A stretch of DNA of 64,000 nucleotides from positions 24,653-88,652 of the forward strand of contig NZ_AUHH01000015.1 in NCBI RefSeq assembly GCF_000423085.1. The letters are read 5' to 3'. Position numbers and translations under genes: made by a program. The stretch comes from Granulicoccus phenolivorans DSM 17626 = NBRC 107789 = JCM 15570 (GTDB taxonomy: Bacteria > Actinomycetota > Actinomycetes > Propionibacteriales > Propionibacteriaceae). Shown piece after piece: positions 1 through 11,121 of the stretch; the first letter of the stretch is position 1, and each line of letters starts with the position of its first letter. The notes under the pieces were generated by a model. That model made no database searches and was not told where the DNA came from. It was given only the letters and a program-made list of their open reading frames with translations.

Positions 1-1497
<1,497 letters not shown>

Positions 1498-1554
1498 TCA
1501 ATCTTCCTCGGGTCGTGGACGGTTTTCCATTCGGGCCGGTGGCGCGAGAAAACT

Positions 1555-1598
1555 CCGCAGCGAGGAAGCCTGAGCCCTATTAGTGGGCCTCGCTGCGG
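1555..1598 (-). promoter_or_regulatory. attenuator hairpin upstream of leuA
   Basis: A perfect 11-bp inverted repeat (CCGCAGCGAGG and CCTCGCTGCGG) encloses a 22-nt loop and is followed on the minus strand by AGTTTTCT, giving a terminator-like stem with a short T-run about 55 nt before the leuA start. Its 5' arm overlaps the end of the leader reading frame. This arrangement fits ribosome-mediated attenuation; the mechanism is inferred. Confidence 0.75.
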
Positions 1599-1618
1599 CA
1601 ACCGAGGAGGATGAACAC
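1580..1618 (-). CDS. leuA leader peptide (12 residues)
   Basis: The minus strand reads GTG TTC ATC CTC CTC GGT and encodes MFILLGCRSEAH, with consecutive Ile-Leu-Leu codons near the start. Its TAA stop falls in the loop of the attenuator stem. A minus-strand -10-like TATTGT (1635-1640) lies about 17 nt upstream of the GTG, giving a very short 5' leader. Leader peptides with leucine codons before leuA are established in Actinobacteria. The frame is too short to prove coding by itself, so the support is its position and codon content. Confidence 0.6.
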   Translation of the reverse strand: MFILLGCRSEAH

Positions 1619-2308
1619 CTGTGCCACGTCGGTGACAATAGCACGCATTCCCCGGGGTGCACAGGGGCGGCGGGCACCGCCGGGTTGCCGATTGTGGGTC
1701 AGTCCACAGATCGAGGTCAGCCGAACCCGGCGAACCGGAGCCCGGGGCACCAGTCGTCACCCCGGGCACGCGGCCGGGCACCGAGCGTCAGCGGGGGCAT
1801 CGAGTGTCACCCCGGGTACGCGGCCAGCCGGTCACCGAGCGTCAGCGTGGGCGTCCAGCGTCAGCGGAGGCATTGAGCGTCACCCCGGGTACGCGGCCGG
1901 CCGGTCACCGAGCCCCCGCGGGGGCATCAAGCGTCAGCGGGGGCATCGAGCGTCACCCCGGGGTGGGCAGCTTCAGTGCGCCCAGAAGCCGGGTGCACCA
2001 GAGCGAAGCTGGATCACCCGACCGACGCCGGCTCCTGGCTCGACAGCACAGACCCGCCGATCCTGCCCGACCCCGCCCCCGAACACCCGGCCACCGACCT
2101 ATCCACAGCCAACTCTGCGTGAACACGCCATGACCACACACCCACCCAGCCCGGGGTCACCCGGCCACATCGTCGTTCCGGATGCAGCAGATTTCCTCGG
2201 TGGCCAGTCAGGGTAGGTTTGCTGGGCTCTGGGGAGGGTTTGCTACATCCAGAACGACGGTGACGGCGCGAGACCGCCCAGATCCCGTGCCGCCACCCCG
2301 CCGCGGGC
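1619..2308. repeat. non-coding spacer with 50/73-bp direct repeats
   Basis: No convincing gene. The stretch contains four copies of a GTCACCCCGGG(T/C)ACGCGGCC block starting at 1756, 1806, 1879 and 1952. The last three are spaced exactly 73 bp apart and the first 50 bp before the second. Between them smaller GAGCGTCAGCGG(G/A)GGCAT motifs repeat. Reading frames here are artefacts of high GC. The repeats lie upstream of the leuA promoter. Confidence 0.7.
1635..1640 (-). promoter_or_regulatory. candidate -10 box for the leuA leader transcript
   Basis: TATTGT on the minus strand, about 17 nt before the leader-peptide GTG. No convincing -35 is visible. Tentative. Confidence 0.35.
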
Positions 2309-2827
2309 TCAGCCCCGCCGCAGCAGCCGCACACACAGCGCGACGCCGAGCCCCTGCACCAGGAACCCCGCCACCACGGCGCCGATGCTGGCGTACCAGG
2401 CCAGGGCCGGCACCAGGGCCATCACCAGCGTGACCACCCCGGCCAGCGCGATGCCCACCCCGAAACCGGACGCCAACCCGTCGTCGCGGACGAGTCGATA
2501 CAGGGCGAATCCACCGATCGCAATCGCGGCTCCGACGCTGGCGAACACCGGCAGTCCGAGGAACGTGAATCCCGCCGACACCGCGATCATCGCCGCGACG
2601 GCCACAATCACGCCGATCACCACCCGCAGGCCGGGTCCGCGCGTGGGGAGGTACCGAGCCCCCCACCCCCGGGCCACGAAGGCTCCGATCAGCACCAGCA
2701 CGAACACCCCGAAGGAGATCCCGCGCAGGCTGTCGACCACCGGGCCGGACAGCGGGCGCCCAGCGGTCGAGACCACCAACGACATCCCGATCGCCGTACT
2801 CAGCACCGGGTGGATCAACGTGCGCAT
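2309..2827 (-). CDS. small integral membrane protein, unknown function
   Basis: Reading from ATG 2827 (MRTLIHPVLST) gives 172 residues that are mostly hydrophobic. About five transmembrane segments alternate with short arginine-rich loops, and the protein ends in VRLLRRG. A longer reading frame extends 5' into argG but that part is charged, arginine-rich and unlike protein, so the inner ATG was chosen. It lies downstream of argG on the same strand with a 133-nt gap. No domain family recognised. Confidence 0.6.
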   Translation of the reverse strand: MRTLIHPVLSTAIGMSLVVSTAGRPLSGPVVDSLRGISFGVFVLVLIGAFVARGWGARYLPTRGPGLRVVIGVIVAVAAMIAVSAGFTFLGLPVFASVGAAIAIGGFALYRLVRDDGLASGFGVGIALAGVVTLVMALVPALAWYASIGAVVAGFLVQGLGVALCVRLLRRG

Positions 2828-2960
2828 AGTCACCAGCCAACCAGATCGGACCAAGCAGATCGGACCAAGCAGTCCCCGAACCAGCTCTCCCGTCCCGGAA
2901 CCGGTGCGGCCCGGCGGATCGAACCGCCGGGCCACCCCATCCCATCGAACCTGCGCCGGC

Positions 2961-4463
<1,503 letters not shown>

Positions 4464-4465
4464 TT

Positions 4466-4471
4466 AGAGTG
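4466..4471 (+). promoter_or_regulatory. -10-like element for serB
   Basis: TAGAGT lies 6 nt before the GTG start, implying a leaderless or near-leaderless transcript as is common in Actinobacteria. No clear -35. Confidence 0.35.
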
Positions 4472-4477
4472 GCGCAC

Positions 4478-5407
4478 GTGTCGCAGACTGACTCCACTCC
4501 CCTGCCCCCCGCCACTGCCCGGGTGACCGTGCTCGATGAGTTCCTGCCGGAGAAGGCCCTCACCGAGGTGGCCGGCATCCTCACCACCGCCGGCGCCCGG
4601 ATCCTGACCACCACCACCCTGTCCACCGGCCCGACCGCCGCGGTCGCCTACGACGTCGCCGACGCCGCGGTCAGTGACCTGCGGCAGGCGATCCACACCT
4701 GTGATCTCGGCGTCGACGTGGTGGTCAGTGACGCCGCCTTCGTCGGCCCGGGCCCGCGGCTGCTGGTCAGCGATGTGGATTCCACCTTCATCCAGGACGA
4801 GGTGATCGAGCTGCTGGCCCGCCGCTGCGGCCGCGAGGCCGAGGTCGCCGCGGTCACCGACCGGGCGATGCGCGGCGAACTCGACTTCGCCGAATCCCTG
4901 CGCGAGCGGGTCGCGACCCTGGCCGGCCTCCCCGCGACGGTGATCACCGAGGTCAGCACCGAACTGCGCCTCACCCCGGGTGCGGAGCGCCTGGTCGGTA
5001 CGCTGAAGCGGCTGGGCCACACCGTGGCGCTGGTCTCCGGCGGCTTCACCGACATCATCGCCCCGACCGCCGAACGCCTCGGGATCGATCACGTCGAGGC
5101 CAATCAGCTCGAGATCGCCGACGGTGTGCTCACCGGGCGGGTGCTGGGCCGGATCGTGGATCGCAAATGGAAGGCCGAGACGCTGCGTCGGGTGGCCTTC
5201 GATCACGACATCCCGCTGGAGCGGACGATCGCGGTCGGCGACGGCGCCAACGATCTCGAGCTGCTGGCCACCGCGGGCCTGGGGGTCGCGTTCAATGCGA
5301 AGCCGATCGTCCGCGAGCAGGCCCCGGCGGCGCTGACGGTGCCCCGGGTCGACGCGGTGCTGTACCTGCTGGGCCTCAGCGACGCCGAGATCGCCGAAAT
5401 CGGTTGA
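4478..5407 (+). CDS. serB: phosphoserine phosphatase SerB
   Basis: Last step of serine synthesis, hydrolysing phosphoserine. 309 residues from GTG 4478. An N-terminal ACT-like region of about 95 residues precedes the HAD phosphatase domain. HAD motif I is DVDST, with the nucleophile Asp near residue 99; motif II includes LVSGGFTD; the lysine motif is DRKWKAE and motif IV is GDGANDLELL. The start was chosen because it follows a -10-like box and removes an unconserved extension. The gene ends 32 nt before the argJ start and the two are probably co-transcribed. Confidence 0.93.
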   Translation: MSQTDSTPLPPATARVTVLDEFLPEKALTEVAGILTTAGARILTTTTLSTGPTAAVAYDVADAAVSDLRQAIHTCDLGVDVVVSDAAFVGPGPRLLVSDVDSTFIQDEVIELLARRCGREAEVAAVTDRAMRGELDFAESLRERVATLAGLPATVITEVSTELRLTPGAERLVGTLKRLGHTVALVSGGFTDIIAPTAERLGIDHVEANQLEIADGVLTGRVLGRIVDRKWKAETLRRVAFDHDIPLERTIAVGDGANDLELLATAGLGVAFNAKPIVREQAPAALTVPRVDAVLYLLGLSDAEIAEIG

Positions 5408-5439
5408 ACGCCCACCGCGCAGCCGACAGGATGACCTCC

Positions 5440-6618
5440 ATGAGCGAATCGGAGTGGACCTTCCCGTCGGGCTTCACCGCCCGGGTCGCGGCCCTGGGGC
5501 TGCGTGAGACCGGCGACGATCTGTCGCTGGTGCTCGCCGACCGCCCGGCCGCTTGTGCGGCGATGTTCACCCGAAGCCTGTTCGCCGGCCCGAGCGTCAC
5601 CCTCAGCAAGCACCGCGCCGCCGCCGGGACCGCGCGCGGGATCGTCACCGTCGCCAAGAACGCCAATGTCGCCACCGGCGCCGAGGGGGCCCGCAATGCC
5701 GCCGAGGTGGCCGACCTGGCGGCGACGGCGTACGGGCTGCCGGAGGGATCGCTGCTGATCTGCAGCACCGGGGTGATCGGCCGGCAGTATCCGATGCCGG
5801 TCTTCCGCGACCATTTCGCCGCGGCCGCGGAGCACTCCCGGGCGGCCACACCGCTGGCGGTGGCGACCGCGATGATGACCACCGATACCCATCCCAAGCT
5901 CGCCCAGGCGTACGCCGGGCCCGCCCGGGTCCTCGGGATCGCCAAGGGGGTCGGCATGTCGGAACCGAACATGGCGACCGTGCTGGTCTACCTGTTCACC
6001 GACGCCGAGATCGCCGCCCCCGAGCTGGATGCGCTCTTCCGGCCCGCGGTCGAGGACACCCTGAACAGCCTCTCCGTGGACACCGACACCTCCACCTCCG
6101 ACACCGCGATCATCCTGGCCTCCGGCGCCGCGGGACCGGTCGAGCACACCGCGCTCGCCGACGCCGTGGGCAGCGTCCTGCTCGACCTGACCCGGCAGCT
6201 CGCCCGCGACGGCGAAGGGGCGACCAAGCTGCTCACTGTGACCGTCACCGGCGCCCGGGACAAGGCCCAGGCCAAGCGGGCCGCGAAGGCGGTGGTGAAC
6301 TCGCCGCTGGTGAAGACGGCGGTCCACGGCGCCGACCCGAACTGGGGCCGGGTGGCGATGGCGATCGGCAAACTGTTCGACGACACCGACATCGACCCGG
6401 AGCGGGTGAGCATCGCCTTCGGCGACCAGCAGGTCTATCCGATCGCCGCCGACGGACAGCAGGACCTGGCCCGACTGACCGAGATCATGCGGGCCGAGGA
6501 GGTCGTCATCTCCGTCGACCTGGGGATCACCGACCCGGCCGGTGAGGCCCGCAGCACCGTCTACGGCTGCGACCTCACCGACCAGTACGTCCGGATCAAC
6601 GCCGACTACACGACCTGA
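5440..6618 (+). CDS. argJ: bifunctional ornithine acetyltransferase / N-acetylglutamate synthase ArgJ
   Basis: Recycles the acetyl group in arginine synthesis. 392 residues. The self-cleavage site is visible as GMSEPNMATVLVY; the nucleophilic Thr is near residue 180, splitting the precursor into alpha and beta chains. GADPNWGRVAMAIG near the C-terminus is a family signature. ATG 5440 is preferred, with AGG nine bases upstream; ATG 5431 in the same frame is the alternative. argJ normally sits in an argCJBD cluster, so its place beside serB is unusual. It overlaps the end of the convergent DsbA-like gene by 13 bp. Confidence 0.95.
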   Translation: MSESEWTFPSGFTARVAALGLRETGDDLSLVLADRPAACAAMFTRSLFAGPSVTLSKHRAAAGTARGIVTVAKNANVATGAEGARNAAEVADLAATAYGLPEGSLLICSTGVIGRQYPMPVFRDHFAAAAEHSRAATPLAVATAMMTTDTHPKLAQAYAGPARVLGIAKGVGMSEPNMATVLVYLFTDAEIAAPELDALFRPAVEDTLNSLSVDTDTSTSDTAIILASGAAGPVEHTALADAVGSVLLDLTRQLARDGEGATKLLTVTVTGARDKAQAKRAAKAVVNSPLVKTAVHGADPNWGRVAMAIGKLFDDTDIDPERVSIAFGDQQVYPIAADGQQDLARLTEIMRAEEVVISVDLGITDPAGEARSTVYGCDLTDQYVRINADYTT

Positions 6619-7658
6619 TCGGCGACCTCGACCGGCCCCCGGGTGCCCTGGTCCGGTTCCCCGGCCAGCGCCAGATGCCGGGCGTACTCGGGGTCACCGA
6701 GCCGCTTCAGCGTCTTGCCCAGCAGCAGATGCAGGTACGCATCGCTCGGGTACGCCTCGACCAGCTGCTCCAGCTTCTCCCGGGCCGGGCCCAGGCTCGC
6801 CGACGCGGCCAGCGCCCGGGCGGTCAGTTGCTCCAGGTTCCGGTCCCCGTCGAACTCCGGCCGCAGCGGCTTGAGCAGGTAGCGGCACCCGTGCGGATCA
6901 CGCTGGTCGAGCAGCGACTCGGCGAGCCGGAAGCGGCGTACCACCTCGGGCTGGTCGGCAGCCTCCCGCTCCGCGGCCGTGAGGAAGTGCTCGACCAGTA
7001 CCTCGACCGGCTGCGCGCCGGACAGGGCACTGTGGCCGTTGACCACGAACGTGGGCGAGGAGGCGACCTCGATCGCCCGCCCGGTCAGCAGCGCCTCCCG
7101 GGTGCGCCGTTCCAGCGGCTCCTCGGGGTCGACGCCGCGTTCCATGTACACCAGCGCCGTCCGCCCCGAGCCGGCCAGCGGCTGCGGCAGGGCGTACGCC
7201 TCGGCGACCTCGCGCAGGAAGGACAGGTCGTTGATGTCGCGCCCGGCCACGAAGTGGCTGCGCAGGAACAGTTCCACGACCTCGTCCTGCACCGCGGGAC
7301 CGTGCTCGGCCGCCGCGGTGATCATCCGGTGCGCGGCCCAACTGCTGGTCCGCCACTGCGCGCCGAAGTCGTCGCCCAGCCCCTCCTCGCGAGCCAGGTC
7401 CCGCACCCGGAACCGGTTCTCCCAGGTGCTGAGCCCGGGCTCACACTGCTGCAGCGCGGCGTCGATCGCCGGATCCTGCAGGGCCACCCGCAGGTCCTCC
7501 GAGACCGCCGGCGCCGTCGGATCGATCAGGTAGGGCCGCCACACGACGGTGGGCTCCACCCCGTGCTCGTCCCGCAGGATCGCCAGGGCCCCTTCCAGGC
7601 GACGCTTGCCCACGTACGCCCACGCACACAACACATCGGCATAGATCTCGATCTTCAT
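6606..7658 (-). CDS. DsbA-like (FrnE-type) thioredoxin-fold protein with TPR-like C-terminus
   Basis: 350 residues from ATG 7658 (MKIEIYADVLC). The first 210 or so residues match the DsbA/FrnE family of cytoplasmic thioredoxin-fold oxidoreductases, with the late ATSPTFVVNG-like stretch SSPTFVVNGHS preceding the cis-proline region. The active site normally written CPWC reads CAWA here, so the second cysteine is missing and a classical dithiol exchange is not possible. The last 90 or so residues (LEQLVEAYPSDAYLHLLLGKTL) look like a TPR-type helical extension. It is divergent from a TetR regulator and shares a palindrome-containing spacer. The reaction is unknown. Confidence 0.8.
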   Translation of the reverse strand: MKIEIYADVLCAWAYVGKRRLEGALAILRDEHGVEPTVVWRPYLIDPTAPAVSEDLRVALQDPAIDAALQQCEPGLSTWENRFRVRDLAREEGLGDDFGAQWRTSSWAAHRMITAAAEHGPAVQDEVVELFLRSHFVAGRDINDLSFLREVAEAYALPQPLAGSGRTALVYMERGVDPEEPLERRTREALLTGRAIEVASSPTFVVNGHSALSGAQPVEVLVEHFLTAAEREAADQPEVVRRFRLAESLLDQRDPHGCRYLLKPLRPEFDGDRNLEQLTARALAASASLGPAREKLEQLVEAYPSDAYLHLLLGKTLKRLGDPEYARHLALAGEPDQGTRGPVEVADQVV

Positions 7659-7675
7659 GGGAACCATGATAACCC

Positions 7676-7736
7676 ACATCTGTCGGATATCCAACATCTG
7701 TTGTCTATCCGTCATATGTTGGGTTGCGGGTATGCT
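7676..7736. promoter_or_regulatory. divergent operator/promoter between the DsbA-like gene and tetR
   Basis: The 84-nt spacer has an inverted repeat CCAACAT (7691-7697) and ATGTTGG (7716-7722), and a direct repeat ACATCTGT at 7676 and 7694. A -10-like TATGCT at 7731-7736 precedes the tetR ATG by 6 nt. This is the likely binding site of the adjacent TetR protein; inferred from position and symmetry. Confidence 0.5.
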
Positions 7737-7742
7737 GGGCCC

Positions 7743-8285
7743 ATGGCGAATGCGGACGATCCCCGGTCGATGCGAACCCGGGCCCAGTTACAGGCAGCGG
7801 TACGCCGGTTGCTGACCGAGCGCGAGCCGCTGACGTTCGCCCGGGTCGCCCAGGCCGCCGGGGTCAATCGCAGCACGGTGCACCAGCACTATGCGAACCT
7901 GCGCGAGCTGATCTGCGACGCCCTGATCGACGACCTGCGCGCGCTGGTCGAACCATTCGGCGACTGCCCCTTCGCCGATCCGACGCAGACCCCGCCCGAA
8001 CTGACCGCCGTCTTCACCATCGCCCGCAACCAGGCCGACCTGTGGGCATGCCTGACCGAGGCCGAAACCGAAGCCGCCACCGCCCGACTGCAGCACCTGC
8101 TCACCGAGCAACTGACCGACCGCTTCCGGGCCGGCGCCCGCCCGCCCGGGTACGACCGGGTCCCCCCGGAGATTCACGCCCGCTGGATCGCCGGCGGACT
8201 GACCGCCCTGCTCACCGGCGACACCGATCTCGACCCGGCCGAACGAGCCGATCAGGCCTGGGCGCTGATCACCGGCCCGGCCTGA
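7743..8285 (+). CDS. TetR/AcrR-family transcriptional regulator
   Basis: 180 residues from ATG 7743, apparently leaderless. The N-terminal helix-turn-helix reads LTFARVAQAAGVNRSTVHQHYANLRELI, the classic TetR recognition unit. The remaining helical ligand-binding domain is not assignable to a ligand. It is divergent from the DsbA-like gene and probably controls that gene and itself through the palindrome between them. It ends 6 nt before the convergent era stop. Confidence 0.87.
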   Translation: MANADDPRSMRTRAQLQAAVRRLLTEREPLTFARVAQAAGVNRSTVHQHYANLRELICDALIDDLRALVEPFGDCPFADPTQTPPELTAVFTIARNQADLWACLTEAETEAATARLQHLLTEQLTDRFRAGARPPGYDRVPPEIHARWIAGGLTALLTGDTDLDPAERADQAWALITGPA

Positions 8286-8291
8286 CCCGGC

Positions 8292-9329
8292 TCAAAAGCC
8301 CAGCCGGTTCAGGTACTTCGCGTCGCGCTGCCACTCCTTGAACACCTTGACCCGCAGATCCAGGTGCACCGGGGTCCCGAGCAGAGCCGCGATCTGCAGC
8401 CGCGCGGTCGTTCCGACCTCCCGCAACCGGGACCCCTTGTGGCCGATCATGATGCCCTTCTGGGAATCGCGCTCCACGATCAGCGAGGCGTAGATGTCCA
8501 GCAACGGCTTGTCCTCCGCGCGCCCCTCCCGCAGGCCCATCTCCTCGATGGTCACCACGATGGAGTGCGGCAGTTCCTCGCGTACGCCCTCCAGCGCGGC
8601 CTCGCGGATCAGCTCGGCGACCAGGGTCTCGGTCGGCTCGTCGGTGATCTCGCCCTCGGGGTAGTACCGCGGCCCCTCCGGCAACAGGGACACCAGCACG
8701 TCGGAGACCTCGTCGACCTGCTCCCCCGACACCGCCGAGACCGGCACGATGTGCTCCCACTCGATGCCGAGCTTCGCGCCGTGCTCCTGGATCGACAGCA
8801 GATGCTGCCGCAGCCGGTCCGGCGAGACCAGGTCGGTCTTGGTGGCCAGCGCGACCAGCTTGGGGCGCCGGGTGAGTTCGGCGATCTGGCTGATCAGGTA
8901 GGAGTCGCCCGGCCCGATCCGCTGATCGGCGGGCAGGCAGACCCCGATCACATCGACGCTGGCCCAGGTCTCGTGCACCAGATCGTTCAGTCGCTCCCCC
9001 AGCAGGGTCCGCGGCTTGTGCAGGCCGGGCGTGTCGATCAGCACCAGTTGGGCGTCCGGGCGGTCGACGATGCCCCGGATCGCGTGCCGGGTGGTCTGCG
9101 GCTTGGAGGAGGTGATCGCGATCTTCGAGCCGACCAGCGCATTCGTCAGCGTCGACTTGCCCGCATTGGGCCGCCCGACGAAGCAGGCGAAGCCCGAGCG
9201 GAACCCCTCCGGGGTCGCCGCGTTGCGGGCGTACACCTCCGGGTCGACCGCGGCCAGCGCCGAGGCCGGGAGCCGGCGTTCGTCCAGATCCAGTTCGTCG
9301 GCGTCCGGCCGATCCTGTTGTCCGCTCAT
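8292..9329 (-). CDS. era: GTPase Era, ribosome assembly factor
   Basis: Binds the 3' end of 16S rRNA and checks 30S maturation. 345 residues from ATG 9329. G1 is GRPNAGKS (residues 52-59), G3 is DTPG, G4 reads TKTD, and the C-terminal KH domain contains IMIGHKGSRLREVG. The N-terminus carries about 45 residues more than short Era proteins and is acidic. The ATG overlaps the corC stop by one base, implying translational coupling; a GTG at 9332 is an alternative. It is the last gene of the phoH-ybeY-corC-era operon. Confidence 0.96.
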   Translation of the reverse strand: MSGQQDRPDADELDLDERRLPASALAAVDPEVYARNAATPEGFRSGFACFVGRPNAGKSTLTNALVGSKIAITSSKPQTTRHAIRGIVDRPDAQLVLIDTPGLHKPRTLLGERLNDLVHETWASVDVIGVCLPADQRIGPGDSYLISQIAELTRRPKLVALATKTDLVSPDRLRQHLLSIQEHGAKLGIEWEHIVPVSAVSGEQVDEVSDVLVSLLPEGPRYYPEGEITDEPTETLVAELIREAALEGVREELPHSIVVTIEEMGLREGRAEDKPLLDIYASLIVERDSQKGIMIGHKGSRLREVGTTARLQIAALLGTPVHLDLRVKVFKEWQRDAKYLNRLGF

Positions 9330-10663
9330 CACGTCCTCCGTTCGGCCGATTCGGCCGCCAGTTCGGTTGCCGCATCCACTCCGGGTTCCCCGATATCGGC
9401 CCGGGTCACCATGATCGTACGGATTCGGTTGCGCCGCCCGGTGCCCCGCTCGGCGGTCAGTTCCAGCCCGTGGACGACCACCTCCGAGCCGGGGATCGGG
9501 ACCTTGTTCAGTTCCTTGGCCATCAGCCCACCGACGGAGTCGACGTCCTCGTCATCGAGGTCGAGGCCGAACAGTTCGCCCAGGTCGCTGACCGACAGCC
9601 GCGCCGAGACCCGGTAGCGCTCGGGCCCGAGTTCCTCGGAGGGGGCGAGCTCCTCCTCGTCGAACTCATCGACGATCTCGCCGACGATCTCCTCCAGGAT
9701 GTCCTCGATGGTGGCCAGGCCGGCCACCCCGCCGAACTCGTCGATCACGATCACCATGTGGCTGCGGTTGGCCTGCATCTCCTGCATCAGCTCGGCGACC
9801 GGCTTGGAATCGGGGCAGAACGCCGCCGGGCGCATCACCGACGCGACCCGCTCGGACTTCTGGGAGTCGGCATTGTCGTAGACCCGCTTCATCAGGTCCT
9901 TGAAGAACAGCACCCCCTGGACGTCATCGAGGCCGTCGTCGCCGATCACCGGAATCCGGCTGAACCCCGAGCGCAGCATCAGCGAGAGTCCCTGCCGCAG
10001 CGTCTTGTCGTGCTCGATGAACACCACATCGGTGCGCGGGACCATCACCTCCTTGACGATCGTGGTGCCCAGGTCGAACACCGAGCGGATCATCTGACCC
10101 TCGGGTTTCTCCAGCACGTCGGTGTCCACGGCCCGGTCCACCAGCTCGCGCAACTCGGCCTCGCTGGTGAACGGGCCGTCGGCGTACCCCCGCCCCGGGG
10201 TCAGCGCGTTGCCGACCAGGATCAACAGTTGCGGCAGCGGTCCGAGCACGGTGGTGAGCAGGCTCAACGGCGCCGAGTACGCCACCGCCACCTTCGTCGC
10301 ATGCTGGCGCCCGAGCGTACGCGGGGCGACTCCCCAGCCGATGTAGTCGACCAGCACCATGATCCCGATCACCAGCAGCAGCCGCAGCCAGAGCTCGCCG
10401 ATATTGTCGAAGACGACCAGTGCGACCAGGACCGCGGTCGAGGCCTGCAGCAGGACCCGGACGAACAGGGAGGTGTTCAGGTAGGGCGGCGGGTCCTCGG
10501 TGATCAGCAGGACCCGTTTCGCGCCGCCCACCCCCTGGTCGACGAGTTCCTGGGCGCGGCCCTTGGAGAACTGGTACAGCGCGGTTTCTCCGGCGGTCAT
10601 CAGGCCGGCCAGCACGGTCAGGACGGCCGCAACCGCGACCGCGATCCAATCGAATTGGGTCAC
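9329..10663 (-). CDS. CNNM/CorC-family protein (DUF21, CBS pair, transporter-associated domain)
   Basis: 444 residues. Three to four transmembrane segments make up the DUF21 domain in the first 150 residues. A CBS pair with VMVPRTDVVFIE and MVIVIDEFGGVAGLATIEDILEEIVGEI follows, then a C-terminal CorC_HlyC domain. The family is linked to magnesium and cobalt efflux or homeostasis, though many members are annotated hemolysin. The start overlaps the ybeY stop by 4 bp, and the stop overlaps era. This ybeY-corC-era order is widely conserved. Confidence 0.93.
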   Translation of the reverse strand: MTQFDWIAVAVAAVLTVLAGLMTAGETALYQFSKGRAQELVDQGVGGAKRVLLITEDPPPYLNTSLFVRVLLQASTAVLVALVVFDNIGELWLRLLLVIGIMVLVDYIGWGVAPRTLGRQHATKVAVAYSAPLSLLTTVLGPLPQLLILVGNALTPGRGYADGPFTSEAELRELVDRAVDTDVLEKPEGQMIRSVFDLGTTIVKEVMVPRTDVVFIEHDKTLRQGLSLMLRSGFSRIPVIGDDGLDDVQGVLFFKDLMKRVYDNADSQKSERVASVMRPAAFCPDSKPVAELMQEMQANRSHMVIVIDEFGGVAGLATIEDILEEIVGEIVDEFDEEELAPSEELGPERYRVSARLSVSDLGELFGLDLDDEDVDSVGGLMAKELNKVPIPGSEVVVHGLELTAERGTGRRNRIRTIMVTRADIGEPGVDAATELAAESAERRT

Positions 10664-11121
10664 GGGCGCTGCGCACTCTCCCAGGCGGCGATCAGCCGAT
10701 CCTTGAGGCCGAACATCTCCGCGTGTTCGGCCTCGGTGCCGTGGTCGTAGCCGAGCAGGTGCAGCATGCCGTGCACCAGCAGGTACTCCGCCTCCTCCTG
10801 CGGTTCGCGCCCGTTCTCGGCGGCCTGCCGCTCGGTGACCGGCGGGCAGAGCACGACATCGCCGAGGACGCCCAGCGGGGGCTCATCGTCATCGTCGCGC
10901 GGGGGCCGCAGCTCGTCCATCGGGAAGCTGAGCACATCGGTCGGTCCCGGCTCGTTCATCCACTTCTCGTGGTAGGCGGTCATCGTCGGCTCGTCGACCA
11001 GCAGCACCGACAGTTCCGATTCGGGATGGATCCGCAGTTCGTCGAGCACGAAGGTGGCCAGTTCCAGCAGGCGCTGTTCGTCGACCTGATGACCGGACTC
11101 GTTGTTCAGGTCGATGCTCAC
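10660..11121 (-). CDS. ybeY: endoribonuclease YbeY
   Basis: Zinc-dependent single-strand RNase acting in 16S rRNA 3' processing and ribosome quality control. 153 residues, normal for the family. The metal site HGMLHLLGYDH (H-x3-H-x5-H) is intact near residue 117, and TDVLSFP is the family's central motif. The start overlaps the phoH stop by 4 bp. This position is conserved across bacteria. Confidence 0.96.
   Translation of the reverse strand: MSIDLNNESGHQVDEQRLLELATFVLDELRIHPESELSVLLVDEPTMTAYHEKWMNEPGPTDVLSFPMDELRPPRDDDDEPPLGVLGDVVLCPPVTERQAAENGREPQEEAEYLLVHGMLHLLGYDHGTEAEHAEMFGLKDRLIAAWESAQRP

Noticed and set aside
1756..1970. CRISPR array
   Set aside because: Repeats are irregular (50 and 73 bp apart), the intervening sequence is itself repetitive, and no cas genes occur in the window.
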